From Candidatus Hydrogenedentota bacterium (GTDB lineage: Bacteria > Hydrogenedentota > Hydrogenedentia > Hydrogenedentales > CAITNO01), in contig JAKLHG010000185.1 in assembly GCA_022710255.1 (NCBI GenBank), positions 1 through 7,428 of the forward strand: a DNA stretch of 7,428 nt, read 5' to 3'. Positions 1-5,770 of the stretch are shown here, piece by piece. Position 1 is the first letter of the stretch. Every line of letters starts with the position of its first letter. The translations under genes and the position numbers were made by a program. Under the pieces are notes generated by a model. It searched no databases. It was not told where the DNA came from and was given only the letters and a program-made list of their open reading frames with translations.

Positions 1-382
1 GAACCGGCTTTGTTAGTTTTATTTCCCCACATCGTTCCAGTTTGGGGATAACGTGGGGTAGTGCCGCCGCCAAGCGCTTTGCACTAATGTAATCCATAAT
101 TTCCCATACGAACTTCAATGCTTTAAAGACGGCATTGTCATATTTTCGTGCCGGAATTTTCCTTGGTCTTTTACTTGATACCTGACCTTCAAGCACAACC
201 CCGTGTTGCAGATAAACGCGTCGCCCATGATTGCGCAACAGGTAGCTTGCATAACTACGCGTGTACTTTGTGGCCTTAACAAATTGTGTCAACAGGATAC
301 CTTTCTGCTTTTTGGATGCCTTGCGATACTGCTCGCAAAGCGCTTTGGTTAATATCTTTTTCTCTTTCATTGTCATCCTCAT
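1..382 (-). CDS. DDE-type transposase/integrase, N-terminal part (runs off the left edge)
   Basis: An open minus-strand frame of 127 codons runs without a stop from an ATG at 382 to the window edge, so only the N-terminus is visible. It begins MRMTMKEKKILTKALCEQ and is rich in Lys/Arg. It continues with YRKASKKQKG, then TQFVKATKYTRSYASYLLRN, a helix-turn-helix-like stretch, then a basic linker (SSKRPRKIPARKYD) and a helix with FVWEIMDYISAKRLAAALP. From memory this pattern matches the DNA-binding N-terminus of rve/DDE-type insertion-sequence transposases (ISNCY-like integrases); the catalytic domain would lie outside the window. An AGGAG motif 9 nt upstream supports the ATG at 382, but in-frame ATGs at 376 and 370 are alternatives. 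Direct repeats lie just upstream (451-543), as expected at the end of an insertion sequence. The reading frame is clear; the exact IS family is inferred. Confidence 0.65.
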   Translation of the reverse strand, partial: MRMTMKEKKILTKALCEQYRKASKKQKGILLTQFVKATKYTRSYASYLLRNHGRRVYLQHGVVLEGQVSSKRPRKIPARKYDNAVFKALKFVWEIMDYISAKRLAAALPHVIPKLERCGEIKLTKPV

Positions 383-450
383 CCTTGCTGTCTCCTACTT
401 TGATTGCAACCAAAATGGAGTACAGGTTAGTAAATTTACCCAACTGCTTT

Positions 451-543
451 GAGTAGATTTTTAGAATGAGTCGACGATAGGCGTTCGAGTAGATTTTGTG
501 GATGAGTCAACGATAGACGTTCGAGTAGATTTTTAATGAGTCA
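451..543. repeat. Array of 36-bp direct repeats at the probable end of the insertion sequence
   Basis: Two complete 36-bp units abut at 451-486 and 487-522 and match at about 31 of 36 positions. A third, shortened copy starts at 523. Each unit opens with GAGTAGATTTT, continues with ATGAGTC and, in the two full copies, ends with ACGATAG, one variable base and CGTTC. The third copy keeps GAGTAGATTTT and AATGAGTCA and then degenerates. The array lies between the transposase start and trxA. Reiterated sites of this sort at the end of an IS usually bind the transposase, so the element probably ends close to 543. I could not identify the outermost terminal bases or a target duplication, because the other end is outside the window. 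Confidence 0.75.
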
Positions 544-553
544 GCTCGGGTTC

Positions 554-583
554 TTGAGAAGGCTGGCGACTCTGGTGTATCAT
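554..583 (+). promoter_or_regulatory. Possible sigma-70 promoter of trxA
   Basis: TTGAGA at 554-559 and TATCAT at 578-583 are separated by 18 bp, leaving about 70 nt to the trxA start. The match to consensus is moderate. It lies only about 10 bp outside the IS-end repeats, so trxA may still use its own promoter or may be influenced by the inserted element. Confidence 0.35.
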
Positions 584-654
584 ATCCCTGACCAACGAAA
601 AACATGGCAGGGGTGCAATTGTAAGCCCGCAAAACAACTGCAGGAGAATTAAAC

Positions 655-975
655 ATGAGTAATGCGTTGGACCTGACAAACGAAACATTTAGTAATGCCG
701 TGTCTTCCGGTGTTTCCCTGGTGGATTTCTGGGCCGAGTGGTGCGGGCCTTGTCGAATGATGTCGCCCATCGTGGATGGTGTCGCGCAGACGCTTGCCGG
801 GCGTGCGAACGTCTATAAAGTGAATGTGGACGAGGCACAGGATGTGGCGGTGAAGTATAAGGTAAACAGCATTCCCACGCTGGTGGTCATGAAAGACGGC
901 GCGGAGGTGAAACGCTTTGTCGGAGTCACGCAGCAGGGTGCATTGACCGCCGCATTGGAAGAGGCGCTGGGATAA
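655..975 (+). CDS. trxA: Thioredoxin
   Basis: A cytoplasmic thiol-disulfide oxidoreductase that reduces disulfides in target proteins, such as ribonucleotide reductase, and is itself recharged by thioredoxin reductase. The 106-residue length is typical of single-domain thioredoxins. Visible hallmarks are the active site WCGPC (Cys30 and Cys33), the preceding VDFWAEW with the buried Asp24, and the cis-proline loop SIPT (Pro74) followed by the usual beta strand LVVMKDG. There is no signal peptide, so it acts in the cytoplasm rather than as a periplasmic Dsb-type protein. The start is supported by AGGAGA at 642-647, 7 nt upstream. A strong intrinsic terminator follows, so the gene is probably monocistronic. 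Its 5' flank is the end of an insertion sequence. Identification is secure; whether it is the only thioredoxin of the organism cannot be told. Confidence 0.97.
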   Translation: MSNALDLTNETFSNAVSSGVSLVDFWAEWCGPCRMMSPIVDGVAQTLAGRANVYKVNVDEAQDVAVKYKVNSIPTLVVMKDGAEVKRFVGVTQQGALTAALEEALG

Positions 976-978
976 TCG

Positions 979-1001
979 AATCCCGTTTTGGCATCGGGAT
1001 T
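979..1001 (+). other. Short hairpin just after the trxA stop
   Basis: AATCCCG (979-985) and CGGGATT (995-1001) form a perfect 7-bp stem with a 9-nt loop, starting 4 nt after the trxA stop codon. No T run follows, so it is not a classical terminator by itself. It may stabilise the 3' end of the trxA message ahead of the real terminator at 1021-1061. Confidence 0.5.
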
Positions 1002-1020
1002 AATCTGAGTTATTTACCCT

Positions 1021-1061
1021 GGCGTCCGTAAAGAATGTGTTTAGACGGGCGCCTTTGTTTT
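1021..1061 (+). terminator. Intrinsic terminator of trxA
   Basis: GGCGTCCGT (1021-1029) pairs with ACGGGCGCC (1045-1053), giving a 9-bp GC-rich stem with one G-U pair and a 15-nt loop, followed directly by TTTGTTTT. This is a strong Rho-independent terminator on the plus strand. It separates trxA from asd. Confidence 0.85.
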
Positions 1062-1140
1062 ATGCGAACACTGCGGGTGGGGTGACGTGCTCCACGCCGG
1101 GTTTGTCAACTGGATCGTTAAAAAAAGAAGGAACGGTCGT

Positions 1141-2148
1141 ATGAACGGAAAAGTCGTTGCTGTTGCAGGTGCAACAGGAGTTGTTGGCCGTCAGATGCTT
1201 CTTACACTCGAAGCGCGAAATTTTCCCGTCTCCAAAATAAAAATGCTCGCCTCCGCCCGTTTGAAGGGCAGGACGCTTCCATTCAAGGGGGAAGAAATAC
1301 CGGTTGAAGTCCTCGGAGAAGACTCCTTTGAAGGCGTGGATATTGCGTTGTTTAGCGCTGGCGGGAGCACCAGCACGACCTATGCGCCGGCGGCCGCCCG
1401 TGCGGGCGCCGTGGTCGTGGACAATTCCAGCGCGTGGCGCATGGACCCGGAAGTGCCGCTGGTGGTGCCCGAAGTCAATCCCGAGGCCATCAAACAACAC
1501 AAGGGCATTATCGCCAATCCGAATTGTTCCACCATCCAGATGGTGGTGGTGCTAAAACCCATCCATGACGCGGCCCGCATTAAAAGAGTGGTCGTTTCCA
1601 CCTACCAGGCGGTTTCGGGCGCCGGCAGCGCCGCCATAAATGAACTCCGGGAGCAAACCCGCGCCCTGCTGGACGAACAGCCCTATCCGCCGAAGGTGTT
1701 TCCGCACCAGATCGCTTTCAACTGCATTCCCCAGATTCCCCAAAGCGGCGCCTTCGGTGACAACGGCTATACCAGCGAAGAAATGAAGATGGTCAATGAA
1801 ACGAAGAAGATTATGGGCGACGCGTCTATCGCTGTGACCGCGACTACCGTTCGGGTTCCCGTCATTATCGGCCACAGCGAATCGGTAAACGTTGAAACGG
1901 CGAAGAAACTGACGGCTGCCGAGGCGCGTGCCCTGCTGGCCGCGGCGCCGGGTGTGATTGTTGAAGATGACCTTGACCATCAGCGTTATCCGTTGGCGGT
2001 TAACGCCGCGGGTAAATATGATACCTTTGTCGGACGCATTCGCGAAGATATTTCTCATCCTTCCGCGCTGGATTTGTGGGTTGTGTCCGACAACCTGCTG
2101 AAGGGCGCCGCACTCAATGCGGTTCAAATTGCTGAACACCTCTTATAG
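1141..2148 (+). CDS. asd: Aspartate-semialdehyde dehydrogenase
   Basis: Catalyses NADPH-dependent reduction of L-aspartyl-4-phosphate to L-aspartate-4-semialdehyde, the branch point to lysine/diaminopimelate, threonine, methionine and isoleucine. It acts in the cytoplasm. The 335-residue product shows the N-terminal Rossmann motif GATGVVG (residues 10-16), SAGGSTS (72-78), VVDNSSAWRM (92-101), and the catalytic NPNCSTIQ with nucleophile Cys129. Further hallmarks are YQAVSGAG (155-162, Gln156), TSEEMKM (211-217), TVRVPV with Arg238, and GHSESVN with His245. The length is normal for the family. I chose the ATG at 1141 because GAAGGAA at 1127-1133 is well spaced and the family starts directly with the Rossmann strand. 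An in-frame ATG 54 nt upstream adds an atypical basic leader and lacks a comparable site. The gene lies between the trxA terminator and its own terminator, so it is probably a single-gene unit. No leader peptide or riboswitch was seen. Confidence 0.96.
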   Translation: MNGKVVAVAGATGVVGRQMLLTLEARNFPVSKIKMLASARLKGRTLPFKGEEIPVEVLGEDSFEGVDIALFSAGGSTSTTYAPAAARAGAVVVDNSSAWRMDPEVPLVVPEVNPEAIKQHKGIIANPNCSTIQMVVVLKPIHDAARIKRVVVSTYQAVSGAGSAAINELREQTRALLDEQPYPPKVFPHQIAFNCIPQIPQSGAFGDNGYTSEEMKMVNETKKIMGDASIAVTATTVRVPVIIGHSESVNVETAKKLTAAEARALLAAAPGVIVEDDLDHQRYPLAVNAAGKYDTFVGRIREDISHPSALDLWVVSDNLLKGAALNAVQIAEHLL

Positions 2149-2270
2149 GAGCTCGTGCCCGGGTATTCCGAAGAGAAGAGATAGACATAATTCCAGACTT
2201 CCTGACCTCGACAGGGTTTTGACGTGGTTTTTCGGAAAACAGTATTGCACAAAAGTTTGACGCAAAAGAC

Positions 2271-2300
2271 CGTAAAGAAGGGACACGTAAAGAAGGGACA
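2271..2300. repeat. Exact 15-bp tandem duplication
   Basis: CGTAAAGAAGGGACA is present twice head to tail, at 2271-2285 and 2286-2300, without mismatch. The second copy forms the start of the left arm of the inverted repeat at 2287-2378, so the outer end of that arm has been duplicated. Confidence 0.9.
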
Positions 2301-2378
2301 GACTACCAAATAGCAAGCATGAAAAACAGGATTATACGCTGTACTCAGGGGCTATTTGGCAGTCAGTCCCTTCTTTAC
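2287..2378. repeat. Inner 28-bp inverted repeat, REPIN-like element
   Basis: The left arm 2287-2314 starts GTAAAGAAGGGACAGACT and ends CCAAATAGC. It matches the inverse of the right arm 2351-2378 at 26 of 28 positions. The spacer is 36 bp and encodes nothing, giving a unit of 92 bp. The GGGACAGACTACC-like core resembles motifs that I recall being scattered in genomes with REP-associated tyrosine (Y1) transposases. No such transposase is in the window, so mobilisation in trans is an inference. The unit sits inside the outer inverted repeat at 2191-2440, in the convergent gap between asd and the quinone methyltransferase. Confidence 0.75.
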
Positions 2379-2445
2379 TCAGTCTATGTGTTTTCACAAA
2401 AAGTGCCATTGTATATTCCGACGAGTTCAGGAAGTCTGAATTCAT

Positions 2446-2484
2446 AATCCGCGAAGACTGTCATGGCCTGTGCGGATTTTTTTT
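2446..2484 (+). terminator. Probable intrinsic terminator of asd
   Basis: AATCCGC (2446-2452) pairs with GCGGATT (2472-2478), and the T run extends to 2484. The loop is long (19 nt), so the structure is weaker than the trxA terminator. Its position almost 300 bp after the asd stop suggests that the nested repeats were inserted between asd and its original terminator. Confidence 0.6.
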
Positions 2485-2528
2485 ACAGGCATGTCGGCGT
2501 TGTGCAGCCGCCGGCCCTTCGTGTCCTT

Positions 2529-2578
2529 CCCGACCTTTGCCTGATCTAAGGGTTAAACGCGAATGACAGGAGGTCGGG
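2529..2578. other. Long bulged hairpin after ubiE/menG
   Basis: CCCGACCT (2529-2536) and CCTG (2540-2543) pair with CAGG (2567-2570) and AGGTCGGG (2571-2578). This gives a 12-bp stem with a 3-nt bulge and a 23-nt loop. It begins about 20 bp beyond the stop codon of the minus-strand methyltransferase gene. No T run follows on the minus strand, so it is more likely a transcript-end stabiliser or a factor-assisted terminator than a classical intrinsic one. Confidence 0.5.
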
Positions 2579-2598
2579 GGGAAATTATCCGTCCCGGT

Positions 2599-3312
2599 TC
2601 AATGCGTTTTGTAAGCAATATACAACGTGGCGATTCCGAACGTCATGCGCTGCAAGGCAATGCGTTGGAAGCCTGCCGCCTTCAGGCGTGCCGAAAAAAC
2701 GCCGCTTTCGGGAAATTCCTCCACGGAACGGTTAAGATAACGATAGGCGTCCGGATGGCGGCTGATCAGGCCCGCCAGGAACGGCAGGATGCGCCGAAAA
2801 TAGACCAGGTAAGCCGAGCGGATAAACCCGTTTTCCGGCAGACTGAATTCAAGGACCAGAATGCGTCCACCGGGACGCAGTACGCGGTACATCTCCGCGA
2901 GCCCGGCATCGCGGTCGCTGAAATTACGAACCCCGAATGCCACGGTTATCAGGTCGAAGGTGTTATCGGCAAAGCAGAGGCTTTCCGCGGCCGCCATGGT
3001 CAGGGCGGTGCAATCTTCCTTGCCTTCATTCTCAATTTTCAGGCGGGCGGTACGCAGCATGGCGACGCTGATGTCCGCGCCTACTACGAAGTTGTTCGCG
3101 TATTTATCGGCCACCAGCGAAAGAAGCACTTCCCCCGTGCCTGTGGCAAGGTCCAGAATGGTCATCCGCGTGGAACAGGGAAGCGCTACCAGCAACGCGT
3201 TGCGCCAGGCCGCGTCCCGGCGCAGGGACAACCAGCGGTTGATGCAGTCATAGTGGGCCGCTATGGCGTCAAACATGCCCTGTATTTGACCTCGTTTTTC
3301 ATCTATGGGCAT
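2599..3312 (-). CDS. ubiE: UbiE/MenG family quinone C-methyltransferase
   Basis: SAM-dependent C-methyltransferase that methylates demethylmenaquinone and/or a ubiquinone precursor in respiratory quinone synthesis. It is cytosolic and acts on a membrane-embedded substrate. The sequence shows SAM motif I ILDLATGTGEV, then VVGADISVAML (motif II acidic residue), the family signature FGVRNFSDR, and LRPGGRILVLEFSLP. The C-terminus resembles the usual GGI-AxHxAxK end but reads FGIATLYIAYKTH. Length (about 237 residues) is typical. An ATG at 3312 is chosen because GGGAG lies 10 nt upstream; the ATG at 3321 would add MEK but leaves only 1 nt after GGGAG. UbiE and MenG cannot be told apart by sequence alone; the symbol is a family label. 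It is the last gene of the tsaB-rimI-ubiE cluster, 121 nt after rimI. Confidence 0.9.
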   Translation of the reverse strand: MPIDEKRGQIQGMFDAIAAHYDCINRWLSLRRDAAWRNALLVALPCSTRMTILDLATGTGEVLLSLVADKYANNFVVGADISVAMLRTARLKIENEGKEDCTALTMAAAESLCFADNTFDLITVAFGVRNFSDRDAGLAEMYRVLRPGGRILVLEFSLPENGFIRSAYLVYFRRILPFLAGLISRHPDAYRYLNRSVEEFPESGVFSARLKAAGFQRIALQRMTFGIATLYIAYKTH

Positions 3313-3433
3313 CTTTTCCATACTCCCGTGTTCCGCGCGGGATGCCGCCGGGGCCGTTCAGGCCGGGTACCCGTCCGTATGTTGCGGGCACTGTTGTATC
3401 CGCCCGGTATCCCGCCGCACACATGCCGGCGTG

Positions 3434-3907
3434 TTACCCTATATCTGTGCCGATGGTCCTGGCCATGACCATGGCGTCCTCATTGGTTCTTTGATAGTAT
3501 GCTTTGCGGCAGCCCTTGTGAACAAATCCCAGGCCTTCGTACAGCCGGATCGCGCGGAGGTTGCTTGCCCGCACTTCGAGCCATGCCGAATGAGCGCCGC
3601 ATTGGTGGGCCGCTTTAAAAAGATATTCCATCAGGCTTTTGGCCAGGCCCCGACCGCGCAGCGACGGCGCGATTGTCACCCGGGTGATATGTATTTCATC
3701 CATCAGAAGCCAGAACCCGCCGTAACCGGCCAGGCGGCTGCCCTCGAACATGAGGAAAAAACGGCTGTTTTCATTACTGACTTCCTGCAAGAACATGTTA
3801 AATGTCCAGGGTTCAGGATACGATTCCGTTTCAAGAGGTATGAGCAGTGGAATATGGTGCGGAGCGAGCCGTGAAAACGAGAGCGGCTCGTGTTCAGAAG
3901 CGGCCAT
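3434..3907 (-). CDS. rimI: Ribosomal protein S18-alanine N-acetyltransferase (GNAT family)
   Basis: GNAT acetyltransferase that uses acetyl-CoA to acetylate the N-terminal alanine of ribosomal protein S18. The 157-residue protein shows the RimI-type N-terminus ETESYPEPWT (residues 26-35), the acetyl-CoA loop RGRGLAK (84-90), and LEVRASNLRAIRLYEGLGF (110-128). In that last stretch Glu111 and Tyr123 align with the catalytic Glu103 and Tyr115 of E. coli RimI. It ends with AYYQRTNEDAMVMAR, the typical RimI tail. The start at 3907 is supported by AAGGAAG about 9 nt upstream; a longer in-frame start at 3991 would overlap tsaB and add an Arg/Lys-rich tail that is not part of the family. It lies 16 nt after tsaB, an arrangement seen in many bacteria, and is probably cotranscribed with it. 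A related GNAT with another substrate is possible but less likely. Confidence 0.92.
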   Translation of the reverse strand: MAASEHEPLSFSRLAPHHIPLLIPLETESYPEPWTFNMFLQEVSNENSRFFLMFEGSRLAGYGGFWLLMDEIHITRVTIAPSLRGRGLAKSLMEYLFKAAHQCGAHSAWLEVRASNLRAIRLYEGLGFVHKGCRKAYYQRTNEDAMVMARTIGTDIG

Positions 3908-3923
3908 GATTCTTTTACTTCCT

Positions 3924-4676
3924 TTATGTCGAAGGCATTCCGGCGTTTTTCGCGGCTTGCGCCGCCCGGGCCTGTTCCGCCTGGGAGGCACGCAGGTAAC
4001 AGGGAGCCGCCATGGCGGGGTCTGTCGCGCACCCGGCGCGCATCCTGGCGCAGGCTTCTTCGGCTATGGTATCAGCGCGGGCGGTGCCGCATGCCGAAGA
4101 AACCAGGCAGGCTTGCGGCGCGTGCGCCCGCAGGATGGATTCGTAGCGCCATGCGCCCTCACCGAGGAAGAACAGGGGCCGCTCGTTCATATAACCGCCG
4201 GTTAAAAGGTCATCCACGGGACAGACCTGTTCCTGCACAAGCGTTTCACGTACGCCGTCCCGGTATCGGTAAACGGCGCCGAAGATCTCACGCATACGCG
4301 CGTCGAGAAGGGGAATGACCACCCCGTCCGAAAGGGGCACCAGGCGCGCCATGGCATCCAGGGTGGGAACCGCGACGAGGGGCAGTTGAAGCGCGAAGGC
4401 AAGTCCCTTCCAGGTGGCGAGGCCGACCCGGAGACCTGTAAACGAACCCGGGCCCGCCGCTGCGGCAAGACACGTCACCCGGTCCATTGGACAGGCGGCG
4501 GCGTCCAGTACCCAGTGTACACCGTCCAGGAGGCGTTCCGCATGCAACCGGGGCCGGTCCACGCAGGATTGGGCGAGAATATCGCAGGGGCCGCACCCGT
4601 CAGCGGAGCGGCACAATGCGACGGTACAGTGGCGGGTACTGGTATCGACGGCAAGTATAAATTCGTCTTTGGCCAT
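3924..4676 (-). CDS. tsaB: tRNA t6A biosynthesis protein TsaB (YeaZ family)
   Basis: Partner of TsaD in the complex (with TsaE) that transfers threonylcarbamoyl to A37 of ANN-decoding tRNAs. TsaB has the ASKHA fold but acts as a scaffold rather than as the catalytic subunit. The 250-residue product shows ILAVDTST (residues 7-14), the HAERLL helix (45-50), the signature AAGPGSFTGLRVGLATWKGL (73-92), VPTLDAMA (103-110), and PLLDARMREIFGAVY (122-136). It ends with the family-typical YLRASQAE near the C-terminus. This is the shorter TsaB type rather than TsaD, since the HxxxH metal-binding motif is absent. The ATG at 4676 has AAAGG about 6 nt upstream. It is the first gene of the cluster with rimI and the quinone methyltransferase. 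The 190-bp gap to the HU-like gene suggests its own promoter, but I could not point to one convincingly. Confidence 0.93.
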   Translation of the reverse strand: MAKDEFILAVDTSTRHCTVALCRSADGCGPCDILAQSCVDRPRLHAERLLDGVHWVLDAAACPMDRVTCLAAAAGPGSFTGLRVGLATWKGLAFALQLPLVAVPTLDAMARLVPLSDGVVIPLLDARMREIFGAVYRYRDGVRETLVQEQVCPVDDLLTGGYMNERPLFFLGEGAWRYESILRAHAPQACLVSSACGTARADTIAEEACARMRAGCATDPAMAAPCYLRASQAEQARAAQAAKNAGMPST

Positions 4677-4866
4677 GGAACACCTTTATGCCCAATTGCC
4701 GGAATGAACCGGCGGGGCAGAGAAACTCCACAATACAGACGCCGCATCCGTCATCCCGGCGCGGCCTCAAAATGATTCAACAGTCTGGAAAAGTGAACTC
4801 GGCCGCCGCGTCAATTCACGCCTCCGTATCCGGAACGGCTGCTCCAAAACAGAGGCCCGTACAACT

Positions 4867-5205
4867 TCAACTTTTGCGTCCGGTTCCCGATTCTTTGCGG
4901 AGTTTTGGCCGCACAATTTGCGGTGCCCCGGCAACCCGTTCCAACATGACCTTCCCGGGTTTGAATACCACATCGCGGTAGGACGGTACCGGTACTTGTT
5001 CTCCCGTATGGATATTACGACCGAGCCGGGGCGAGCGTTGTTTCAGTTTGAACACCCCGAAGTTGCGCATTTCCAGATAATTGCCTTCCGCCAGCACATC
5101 AGACAGAACGGCCAAAATAGTTTCCACGGTATTCAGGCCTTCTTCCGGGGAAATGCCCAGGCGTTCACTTAATTGATCCGCAATTTCGCGTTTTGTCGCT
5201 GTCAT
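4867..5205 (-). CDS. HU/IHF-family nucleoid DNA-binding protein
   Basis: Small basic DNA-bending protein that would act as a dimer on the nucleoid. The 112 residues show the helical dimerisation part (about 1-44, TKREIADQLSERLGIS then ETILAVLSDVLAEGNYLEMR). RNFGVFKLKQR (47-57) corresponds to the GFGxF turn, followed by the beta arm LGRNIHTGEQVPVP (61-74) and FKPGKVMLERV (81-91). Two features are unusual. The arm tip reads GRNIHTGE, so the proline that intercalates into DNA in HU/IHF (GRNPxTG) is replaced by Ile65. A basic tail of about 20 residues (VRPKLRKESGTGRKS) extends past the usual 90-residue end. The start is supported by GAGGAAG upstream. It stands alone, 190 bp before tsaB. Whether it behaves like HU, IHF or a specialised paralogue cannot be decided from sequence. 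Confidence 0.88.
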   Translation of the reverse strand: MTATKREIADQLSERLGISPEEGLNTVETILAVLSDVLAEGNYLEMRNFGVFKLKQRSPRLGRNIHTGEQVPVPSYRDVVFKPGKVMLERVAGAPQIVRPKLRKESGTGRKS

Positions 5206-5227
5206 AGGAGTACTTCCTCTCCTCAGT

Positions 5228-5257
5228 ATTTTAAAGCCTTTACTCTTAAGAAGACAA
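5228..5257 (-). promoter_or_regulatory. Possible promoter of the HU/IHF-like gene
   Basis: Read on the minus strand, TTGTCT (5257-5252) and TAAAAT (5233-5228) are 18 bp apart. The -10 ends 22 nt before the start codon, giving a short leader that still contains the GAGGAAG ribosome-binding site. The match is moderate. Confidence 0.4.
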
Positions 5258-5520
5258 GAAAATGTTGGCGCCTGACTAAGGCGTTATAACCGGCGCAGCC
5301 CGCTATCTTCGCGATAATAAAGGTCGGGCGTGCATAAAAAAGTGCCTCTGTCGTGGTTTCCGCCGTTGGAATCAAAACCGTTCCCGGCCTATGGATGCAC
5401 TGGCCCGCCAGTGTGCTTCATCATCTTGTAAACCTATAGTATCCCACAAAGAAAAGGCCAGTGCAAACCCGGTATGGATCTAAGGCGGGCGTTGCCCACA
5501 ACCCAAGATAAAAGCACGCT
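5258..5520. other. Gene-free stretch with short inverted repeats
   Basis: No credible coding frame or tRNA was found here. Several small symmetric elements are visible. GCCCG (5299-5303) with a distal CGGGC encloses TATC-ttcgc-GATA. TGCACTGGCC (5396-5405) recurs perfectly inverted as GGCCAGTGCA (5456-5465). A tighter hairpin, CACTGG-cccg-CCAGTG, spans 5398-5413 and competes with it. GGGC-gtt-GCCC lies near 5488-5498. None has a T run, and I cannot assign a function. Confidence 0.4.
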
Positions 5521-5614
5521 ACCTGAGCAAAAACGGGACTGCCTCCGGCGCATCTAAAAACCATGGACGGTGTATTCAGTCCTGAAACGTGCTGGTGGCT
5601 GTCCCGGTTTTTTT
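5521..5614. repeat. REPIN/MITE-like unit A (most diverged copy)
   Basis: The left arm GCAAAAACGGGACTGCCTCC (from 5527) matches the inverse of the right arm that ends at about 5616 (right arm inverted: GCAAAAAAACCGGGACAGCC). There are a few mismatches and a 2-3 bp length difference in the A run. The interior is shorter than in units B and C and not alignable with them. It is followed after 15 bp by unit B. It is counted as a member of the same family because both arms keep the A-run plus CGGGAC core and the spacing to B is regular. Confidence 0.6.
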
Positions 5615-5629
5615 GCGGCTGTGGTGTAT

Positions 5630-5755
5630 AAGACCGAAAAATGCGGGGCAGTTCCCTCCGCTTGGTTGTACAATCCAAAGTCTATATCATGTATCACTGC
5701 GTTCGTATGAATAAATAGTCGCCTATACGGTGCGGCCGGAACAGCCCCATTTTTT
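5630..5755. repeat. REPIN/MITE-like unit B
   Basis: The unit opens AAGACCGAAAAATGCGGGGC, with GTTCC and CCGC following, and closes with the inverse arm GCGGCCGGAACAGCCCCATT plus a T run ending at 5755. Inverting the right arm gives an A run, TGGGGCTGTTCC and GGCCGC, clearly the partner of the left arm. The interior shares CTTGG, CCAAAG and CTATATC with unit C, so the two are homologous over their whole length, not just at the ends. It encodes no protein that I believe. Confidence 0.8.
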
Positions 5756-5770
5756 GCGAGCCTATTGGAC

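Larger units (their letters stand above)
2191..2440. repeat. Outer inverted repeat enclosing a nested element (MITE-like)
   Basis: The segment TTCCAGACTTCCTGACCTCG (2191-2210) recurs inverted at 2422-2440 as CGAGTTCAGGAAGTCTGAA, with a perfect 12-bp core (CAGACTTCCTGA on the left) and only a few mismatches elsewhere. The arms are about 210 bp apart, too far for a terminator and more like the ends of a small non-autonomous element of about 250 bp. A short direct repeat, ATTCCGA, lies outside each arm (2165-2171 and 2415-2421). That could be a trace of a target duplication, but it is only 7 bp and not flush with the arms. The interior contains a second inverted repeat (2287-2378) and no coding frame. 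Confidence 0.55.

Noticed and set aside
261..452. 63-codon plus-strand open frame with hydrophobic residues
   Set aside because: It is antisense to the transposase fragment; the hydrophobic look comes from reading Lys-rich codons in reverse.
451..543. Direct repeats considered as a CRISPR array
   Set aside because: The 36-bp units directly abut without spacers, number only two to three and sit at an IS end; there are no cas genes.
1552..2139. 195-codon minus-strand open frame
   Set aside because: It lies wholly inside asd on the opposite strand and shows no domain.
1087..2148. Longer asd starting at 1087
   Set aside because: The added 18 residues are not part of the family, and the internal ATG at 1141 has a well-placed GAAGGAA.
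2563..3468. 301-codon plus-strand open frame
   Set aside because: It is antisense to the UbiE/MenG gene, whose family motifs are unmistakable; the plus-strand product has no recognisable domain.
3305..3874. 189-codon plus-strand open frame
   Set aside because: It is antisense to rimI and looks like a by-product of GC-rich codon use.
3434..3991. Longer rimI starting at 3991
   Set aside because: It would overlap the end of tsaB by 68 bp, with an Arg/Pro-rich leader foreign to RimI; the ATG at 3907 has a good ribosome-binding site.
5660..5680. GGTTGTACAATCC-like motif considered as a tRNA T-arm
   Set aside because: No acceptor, D or anticodon arms can be placed around it; it is the internal stem of repeat unit B.
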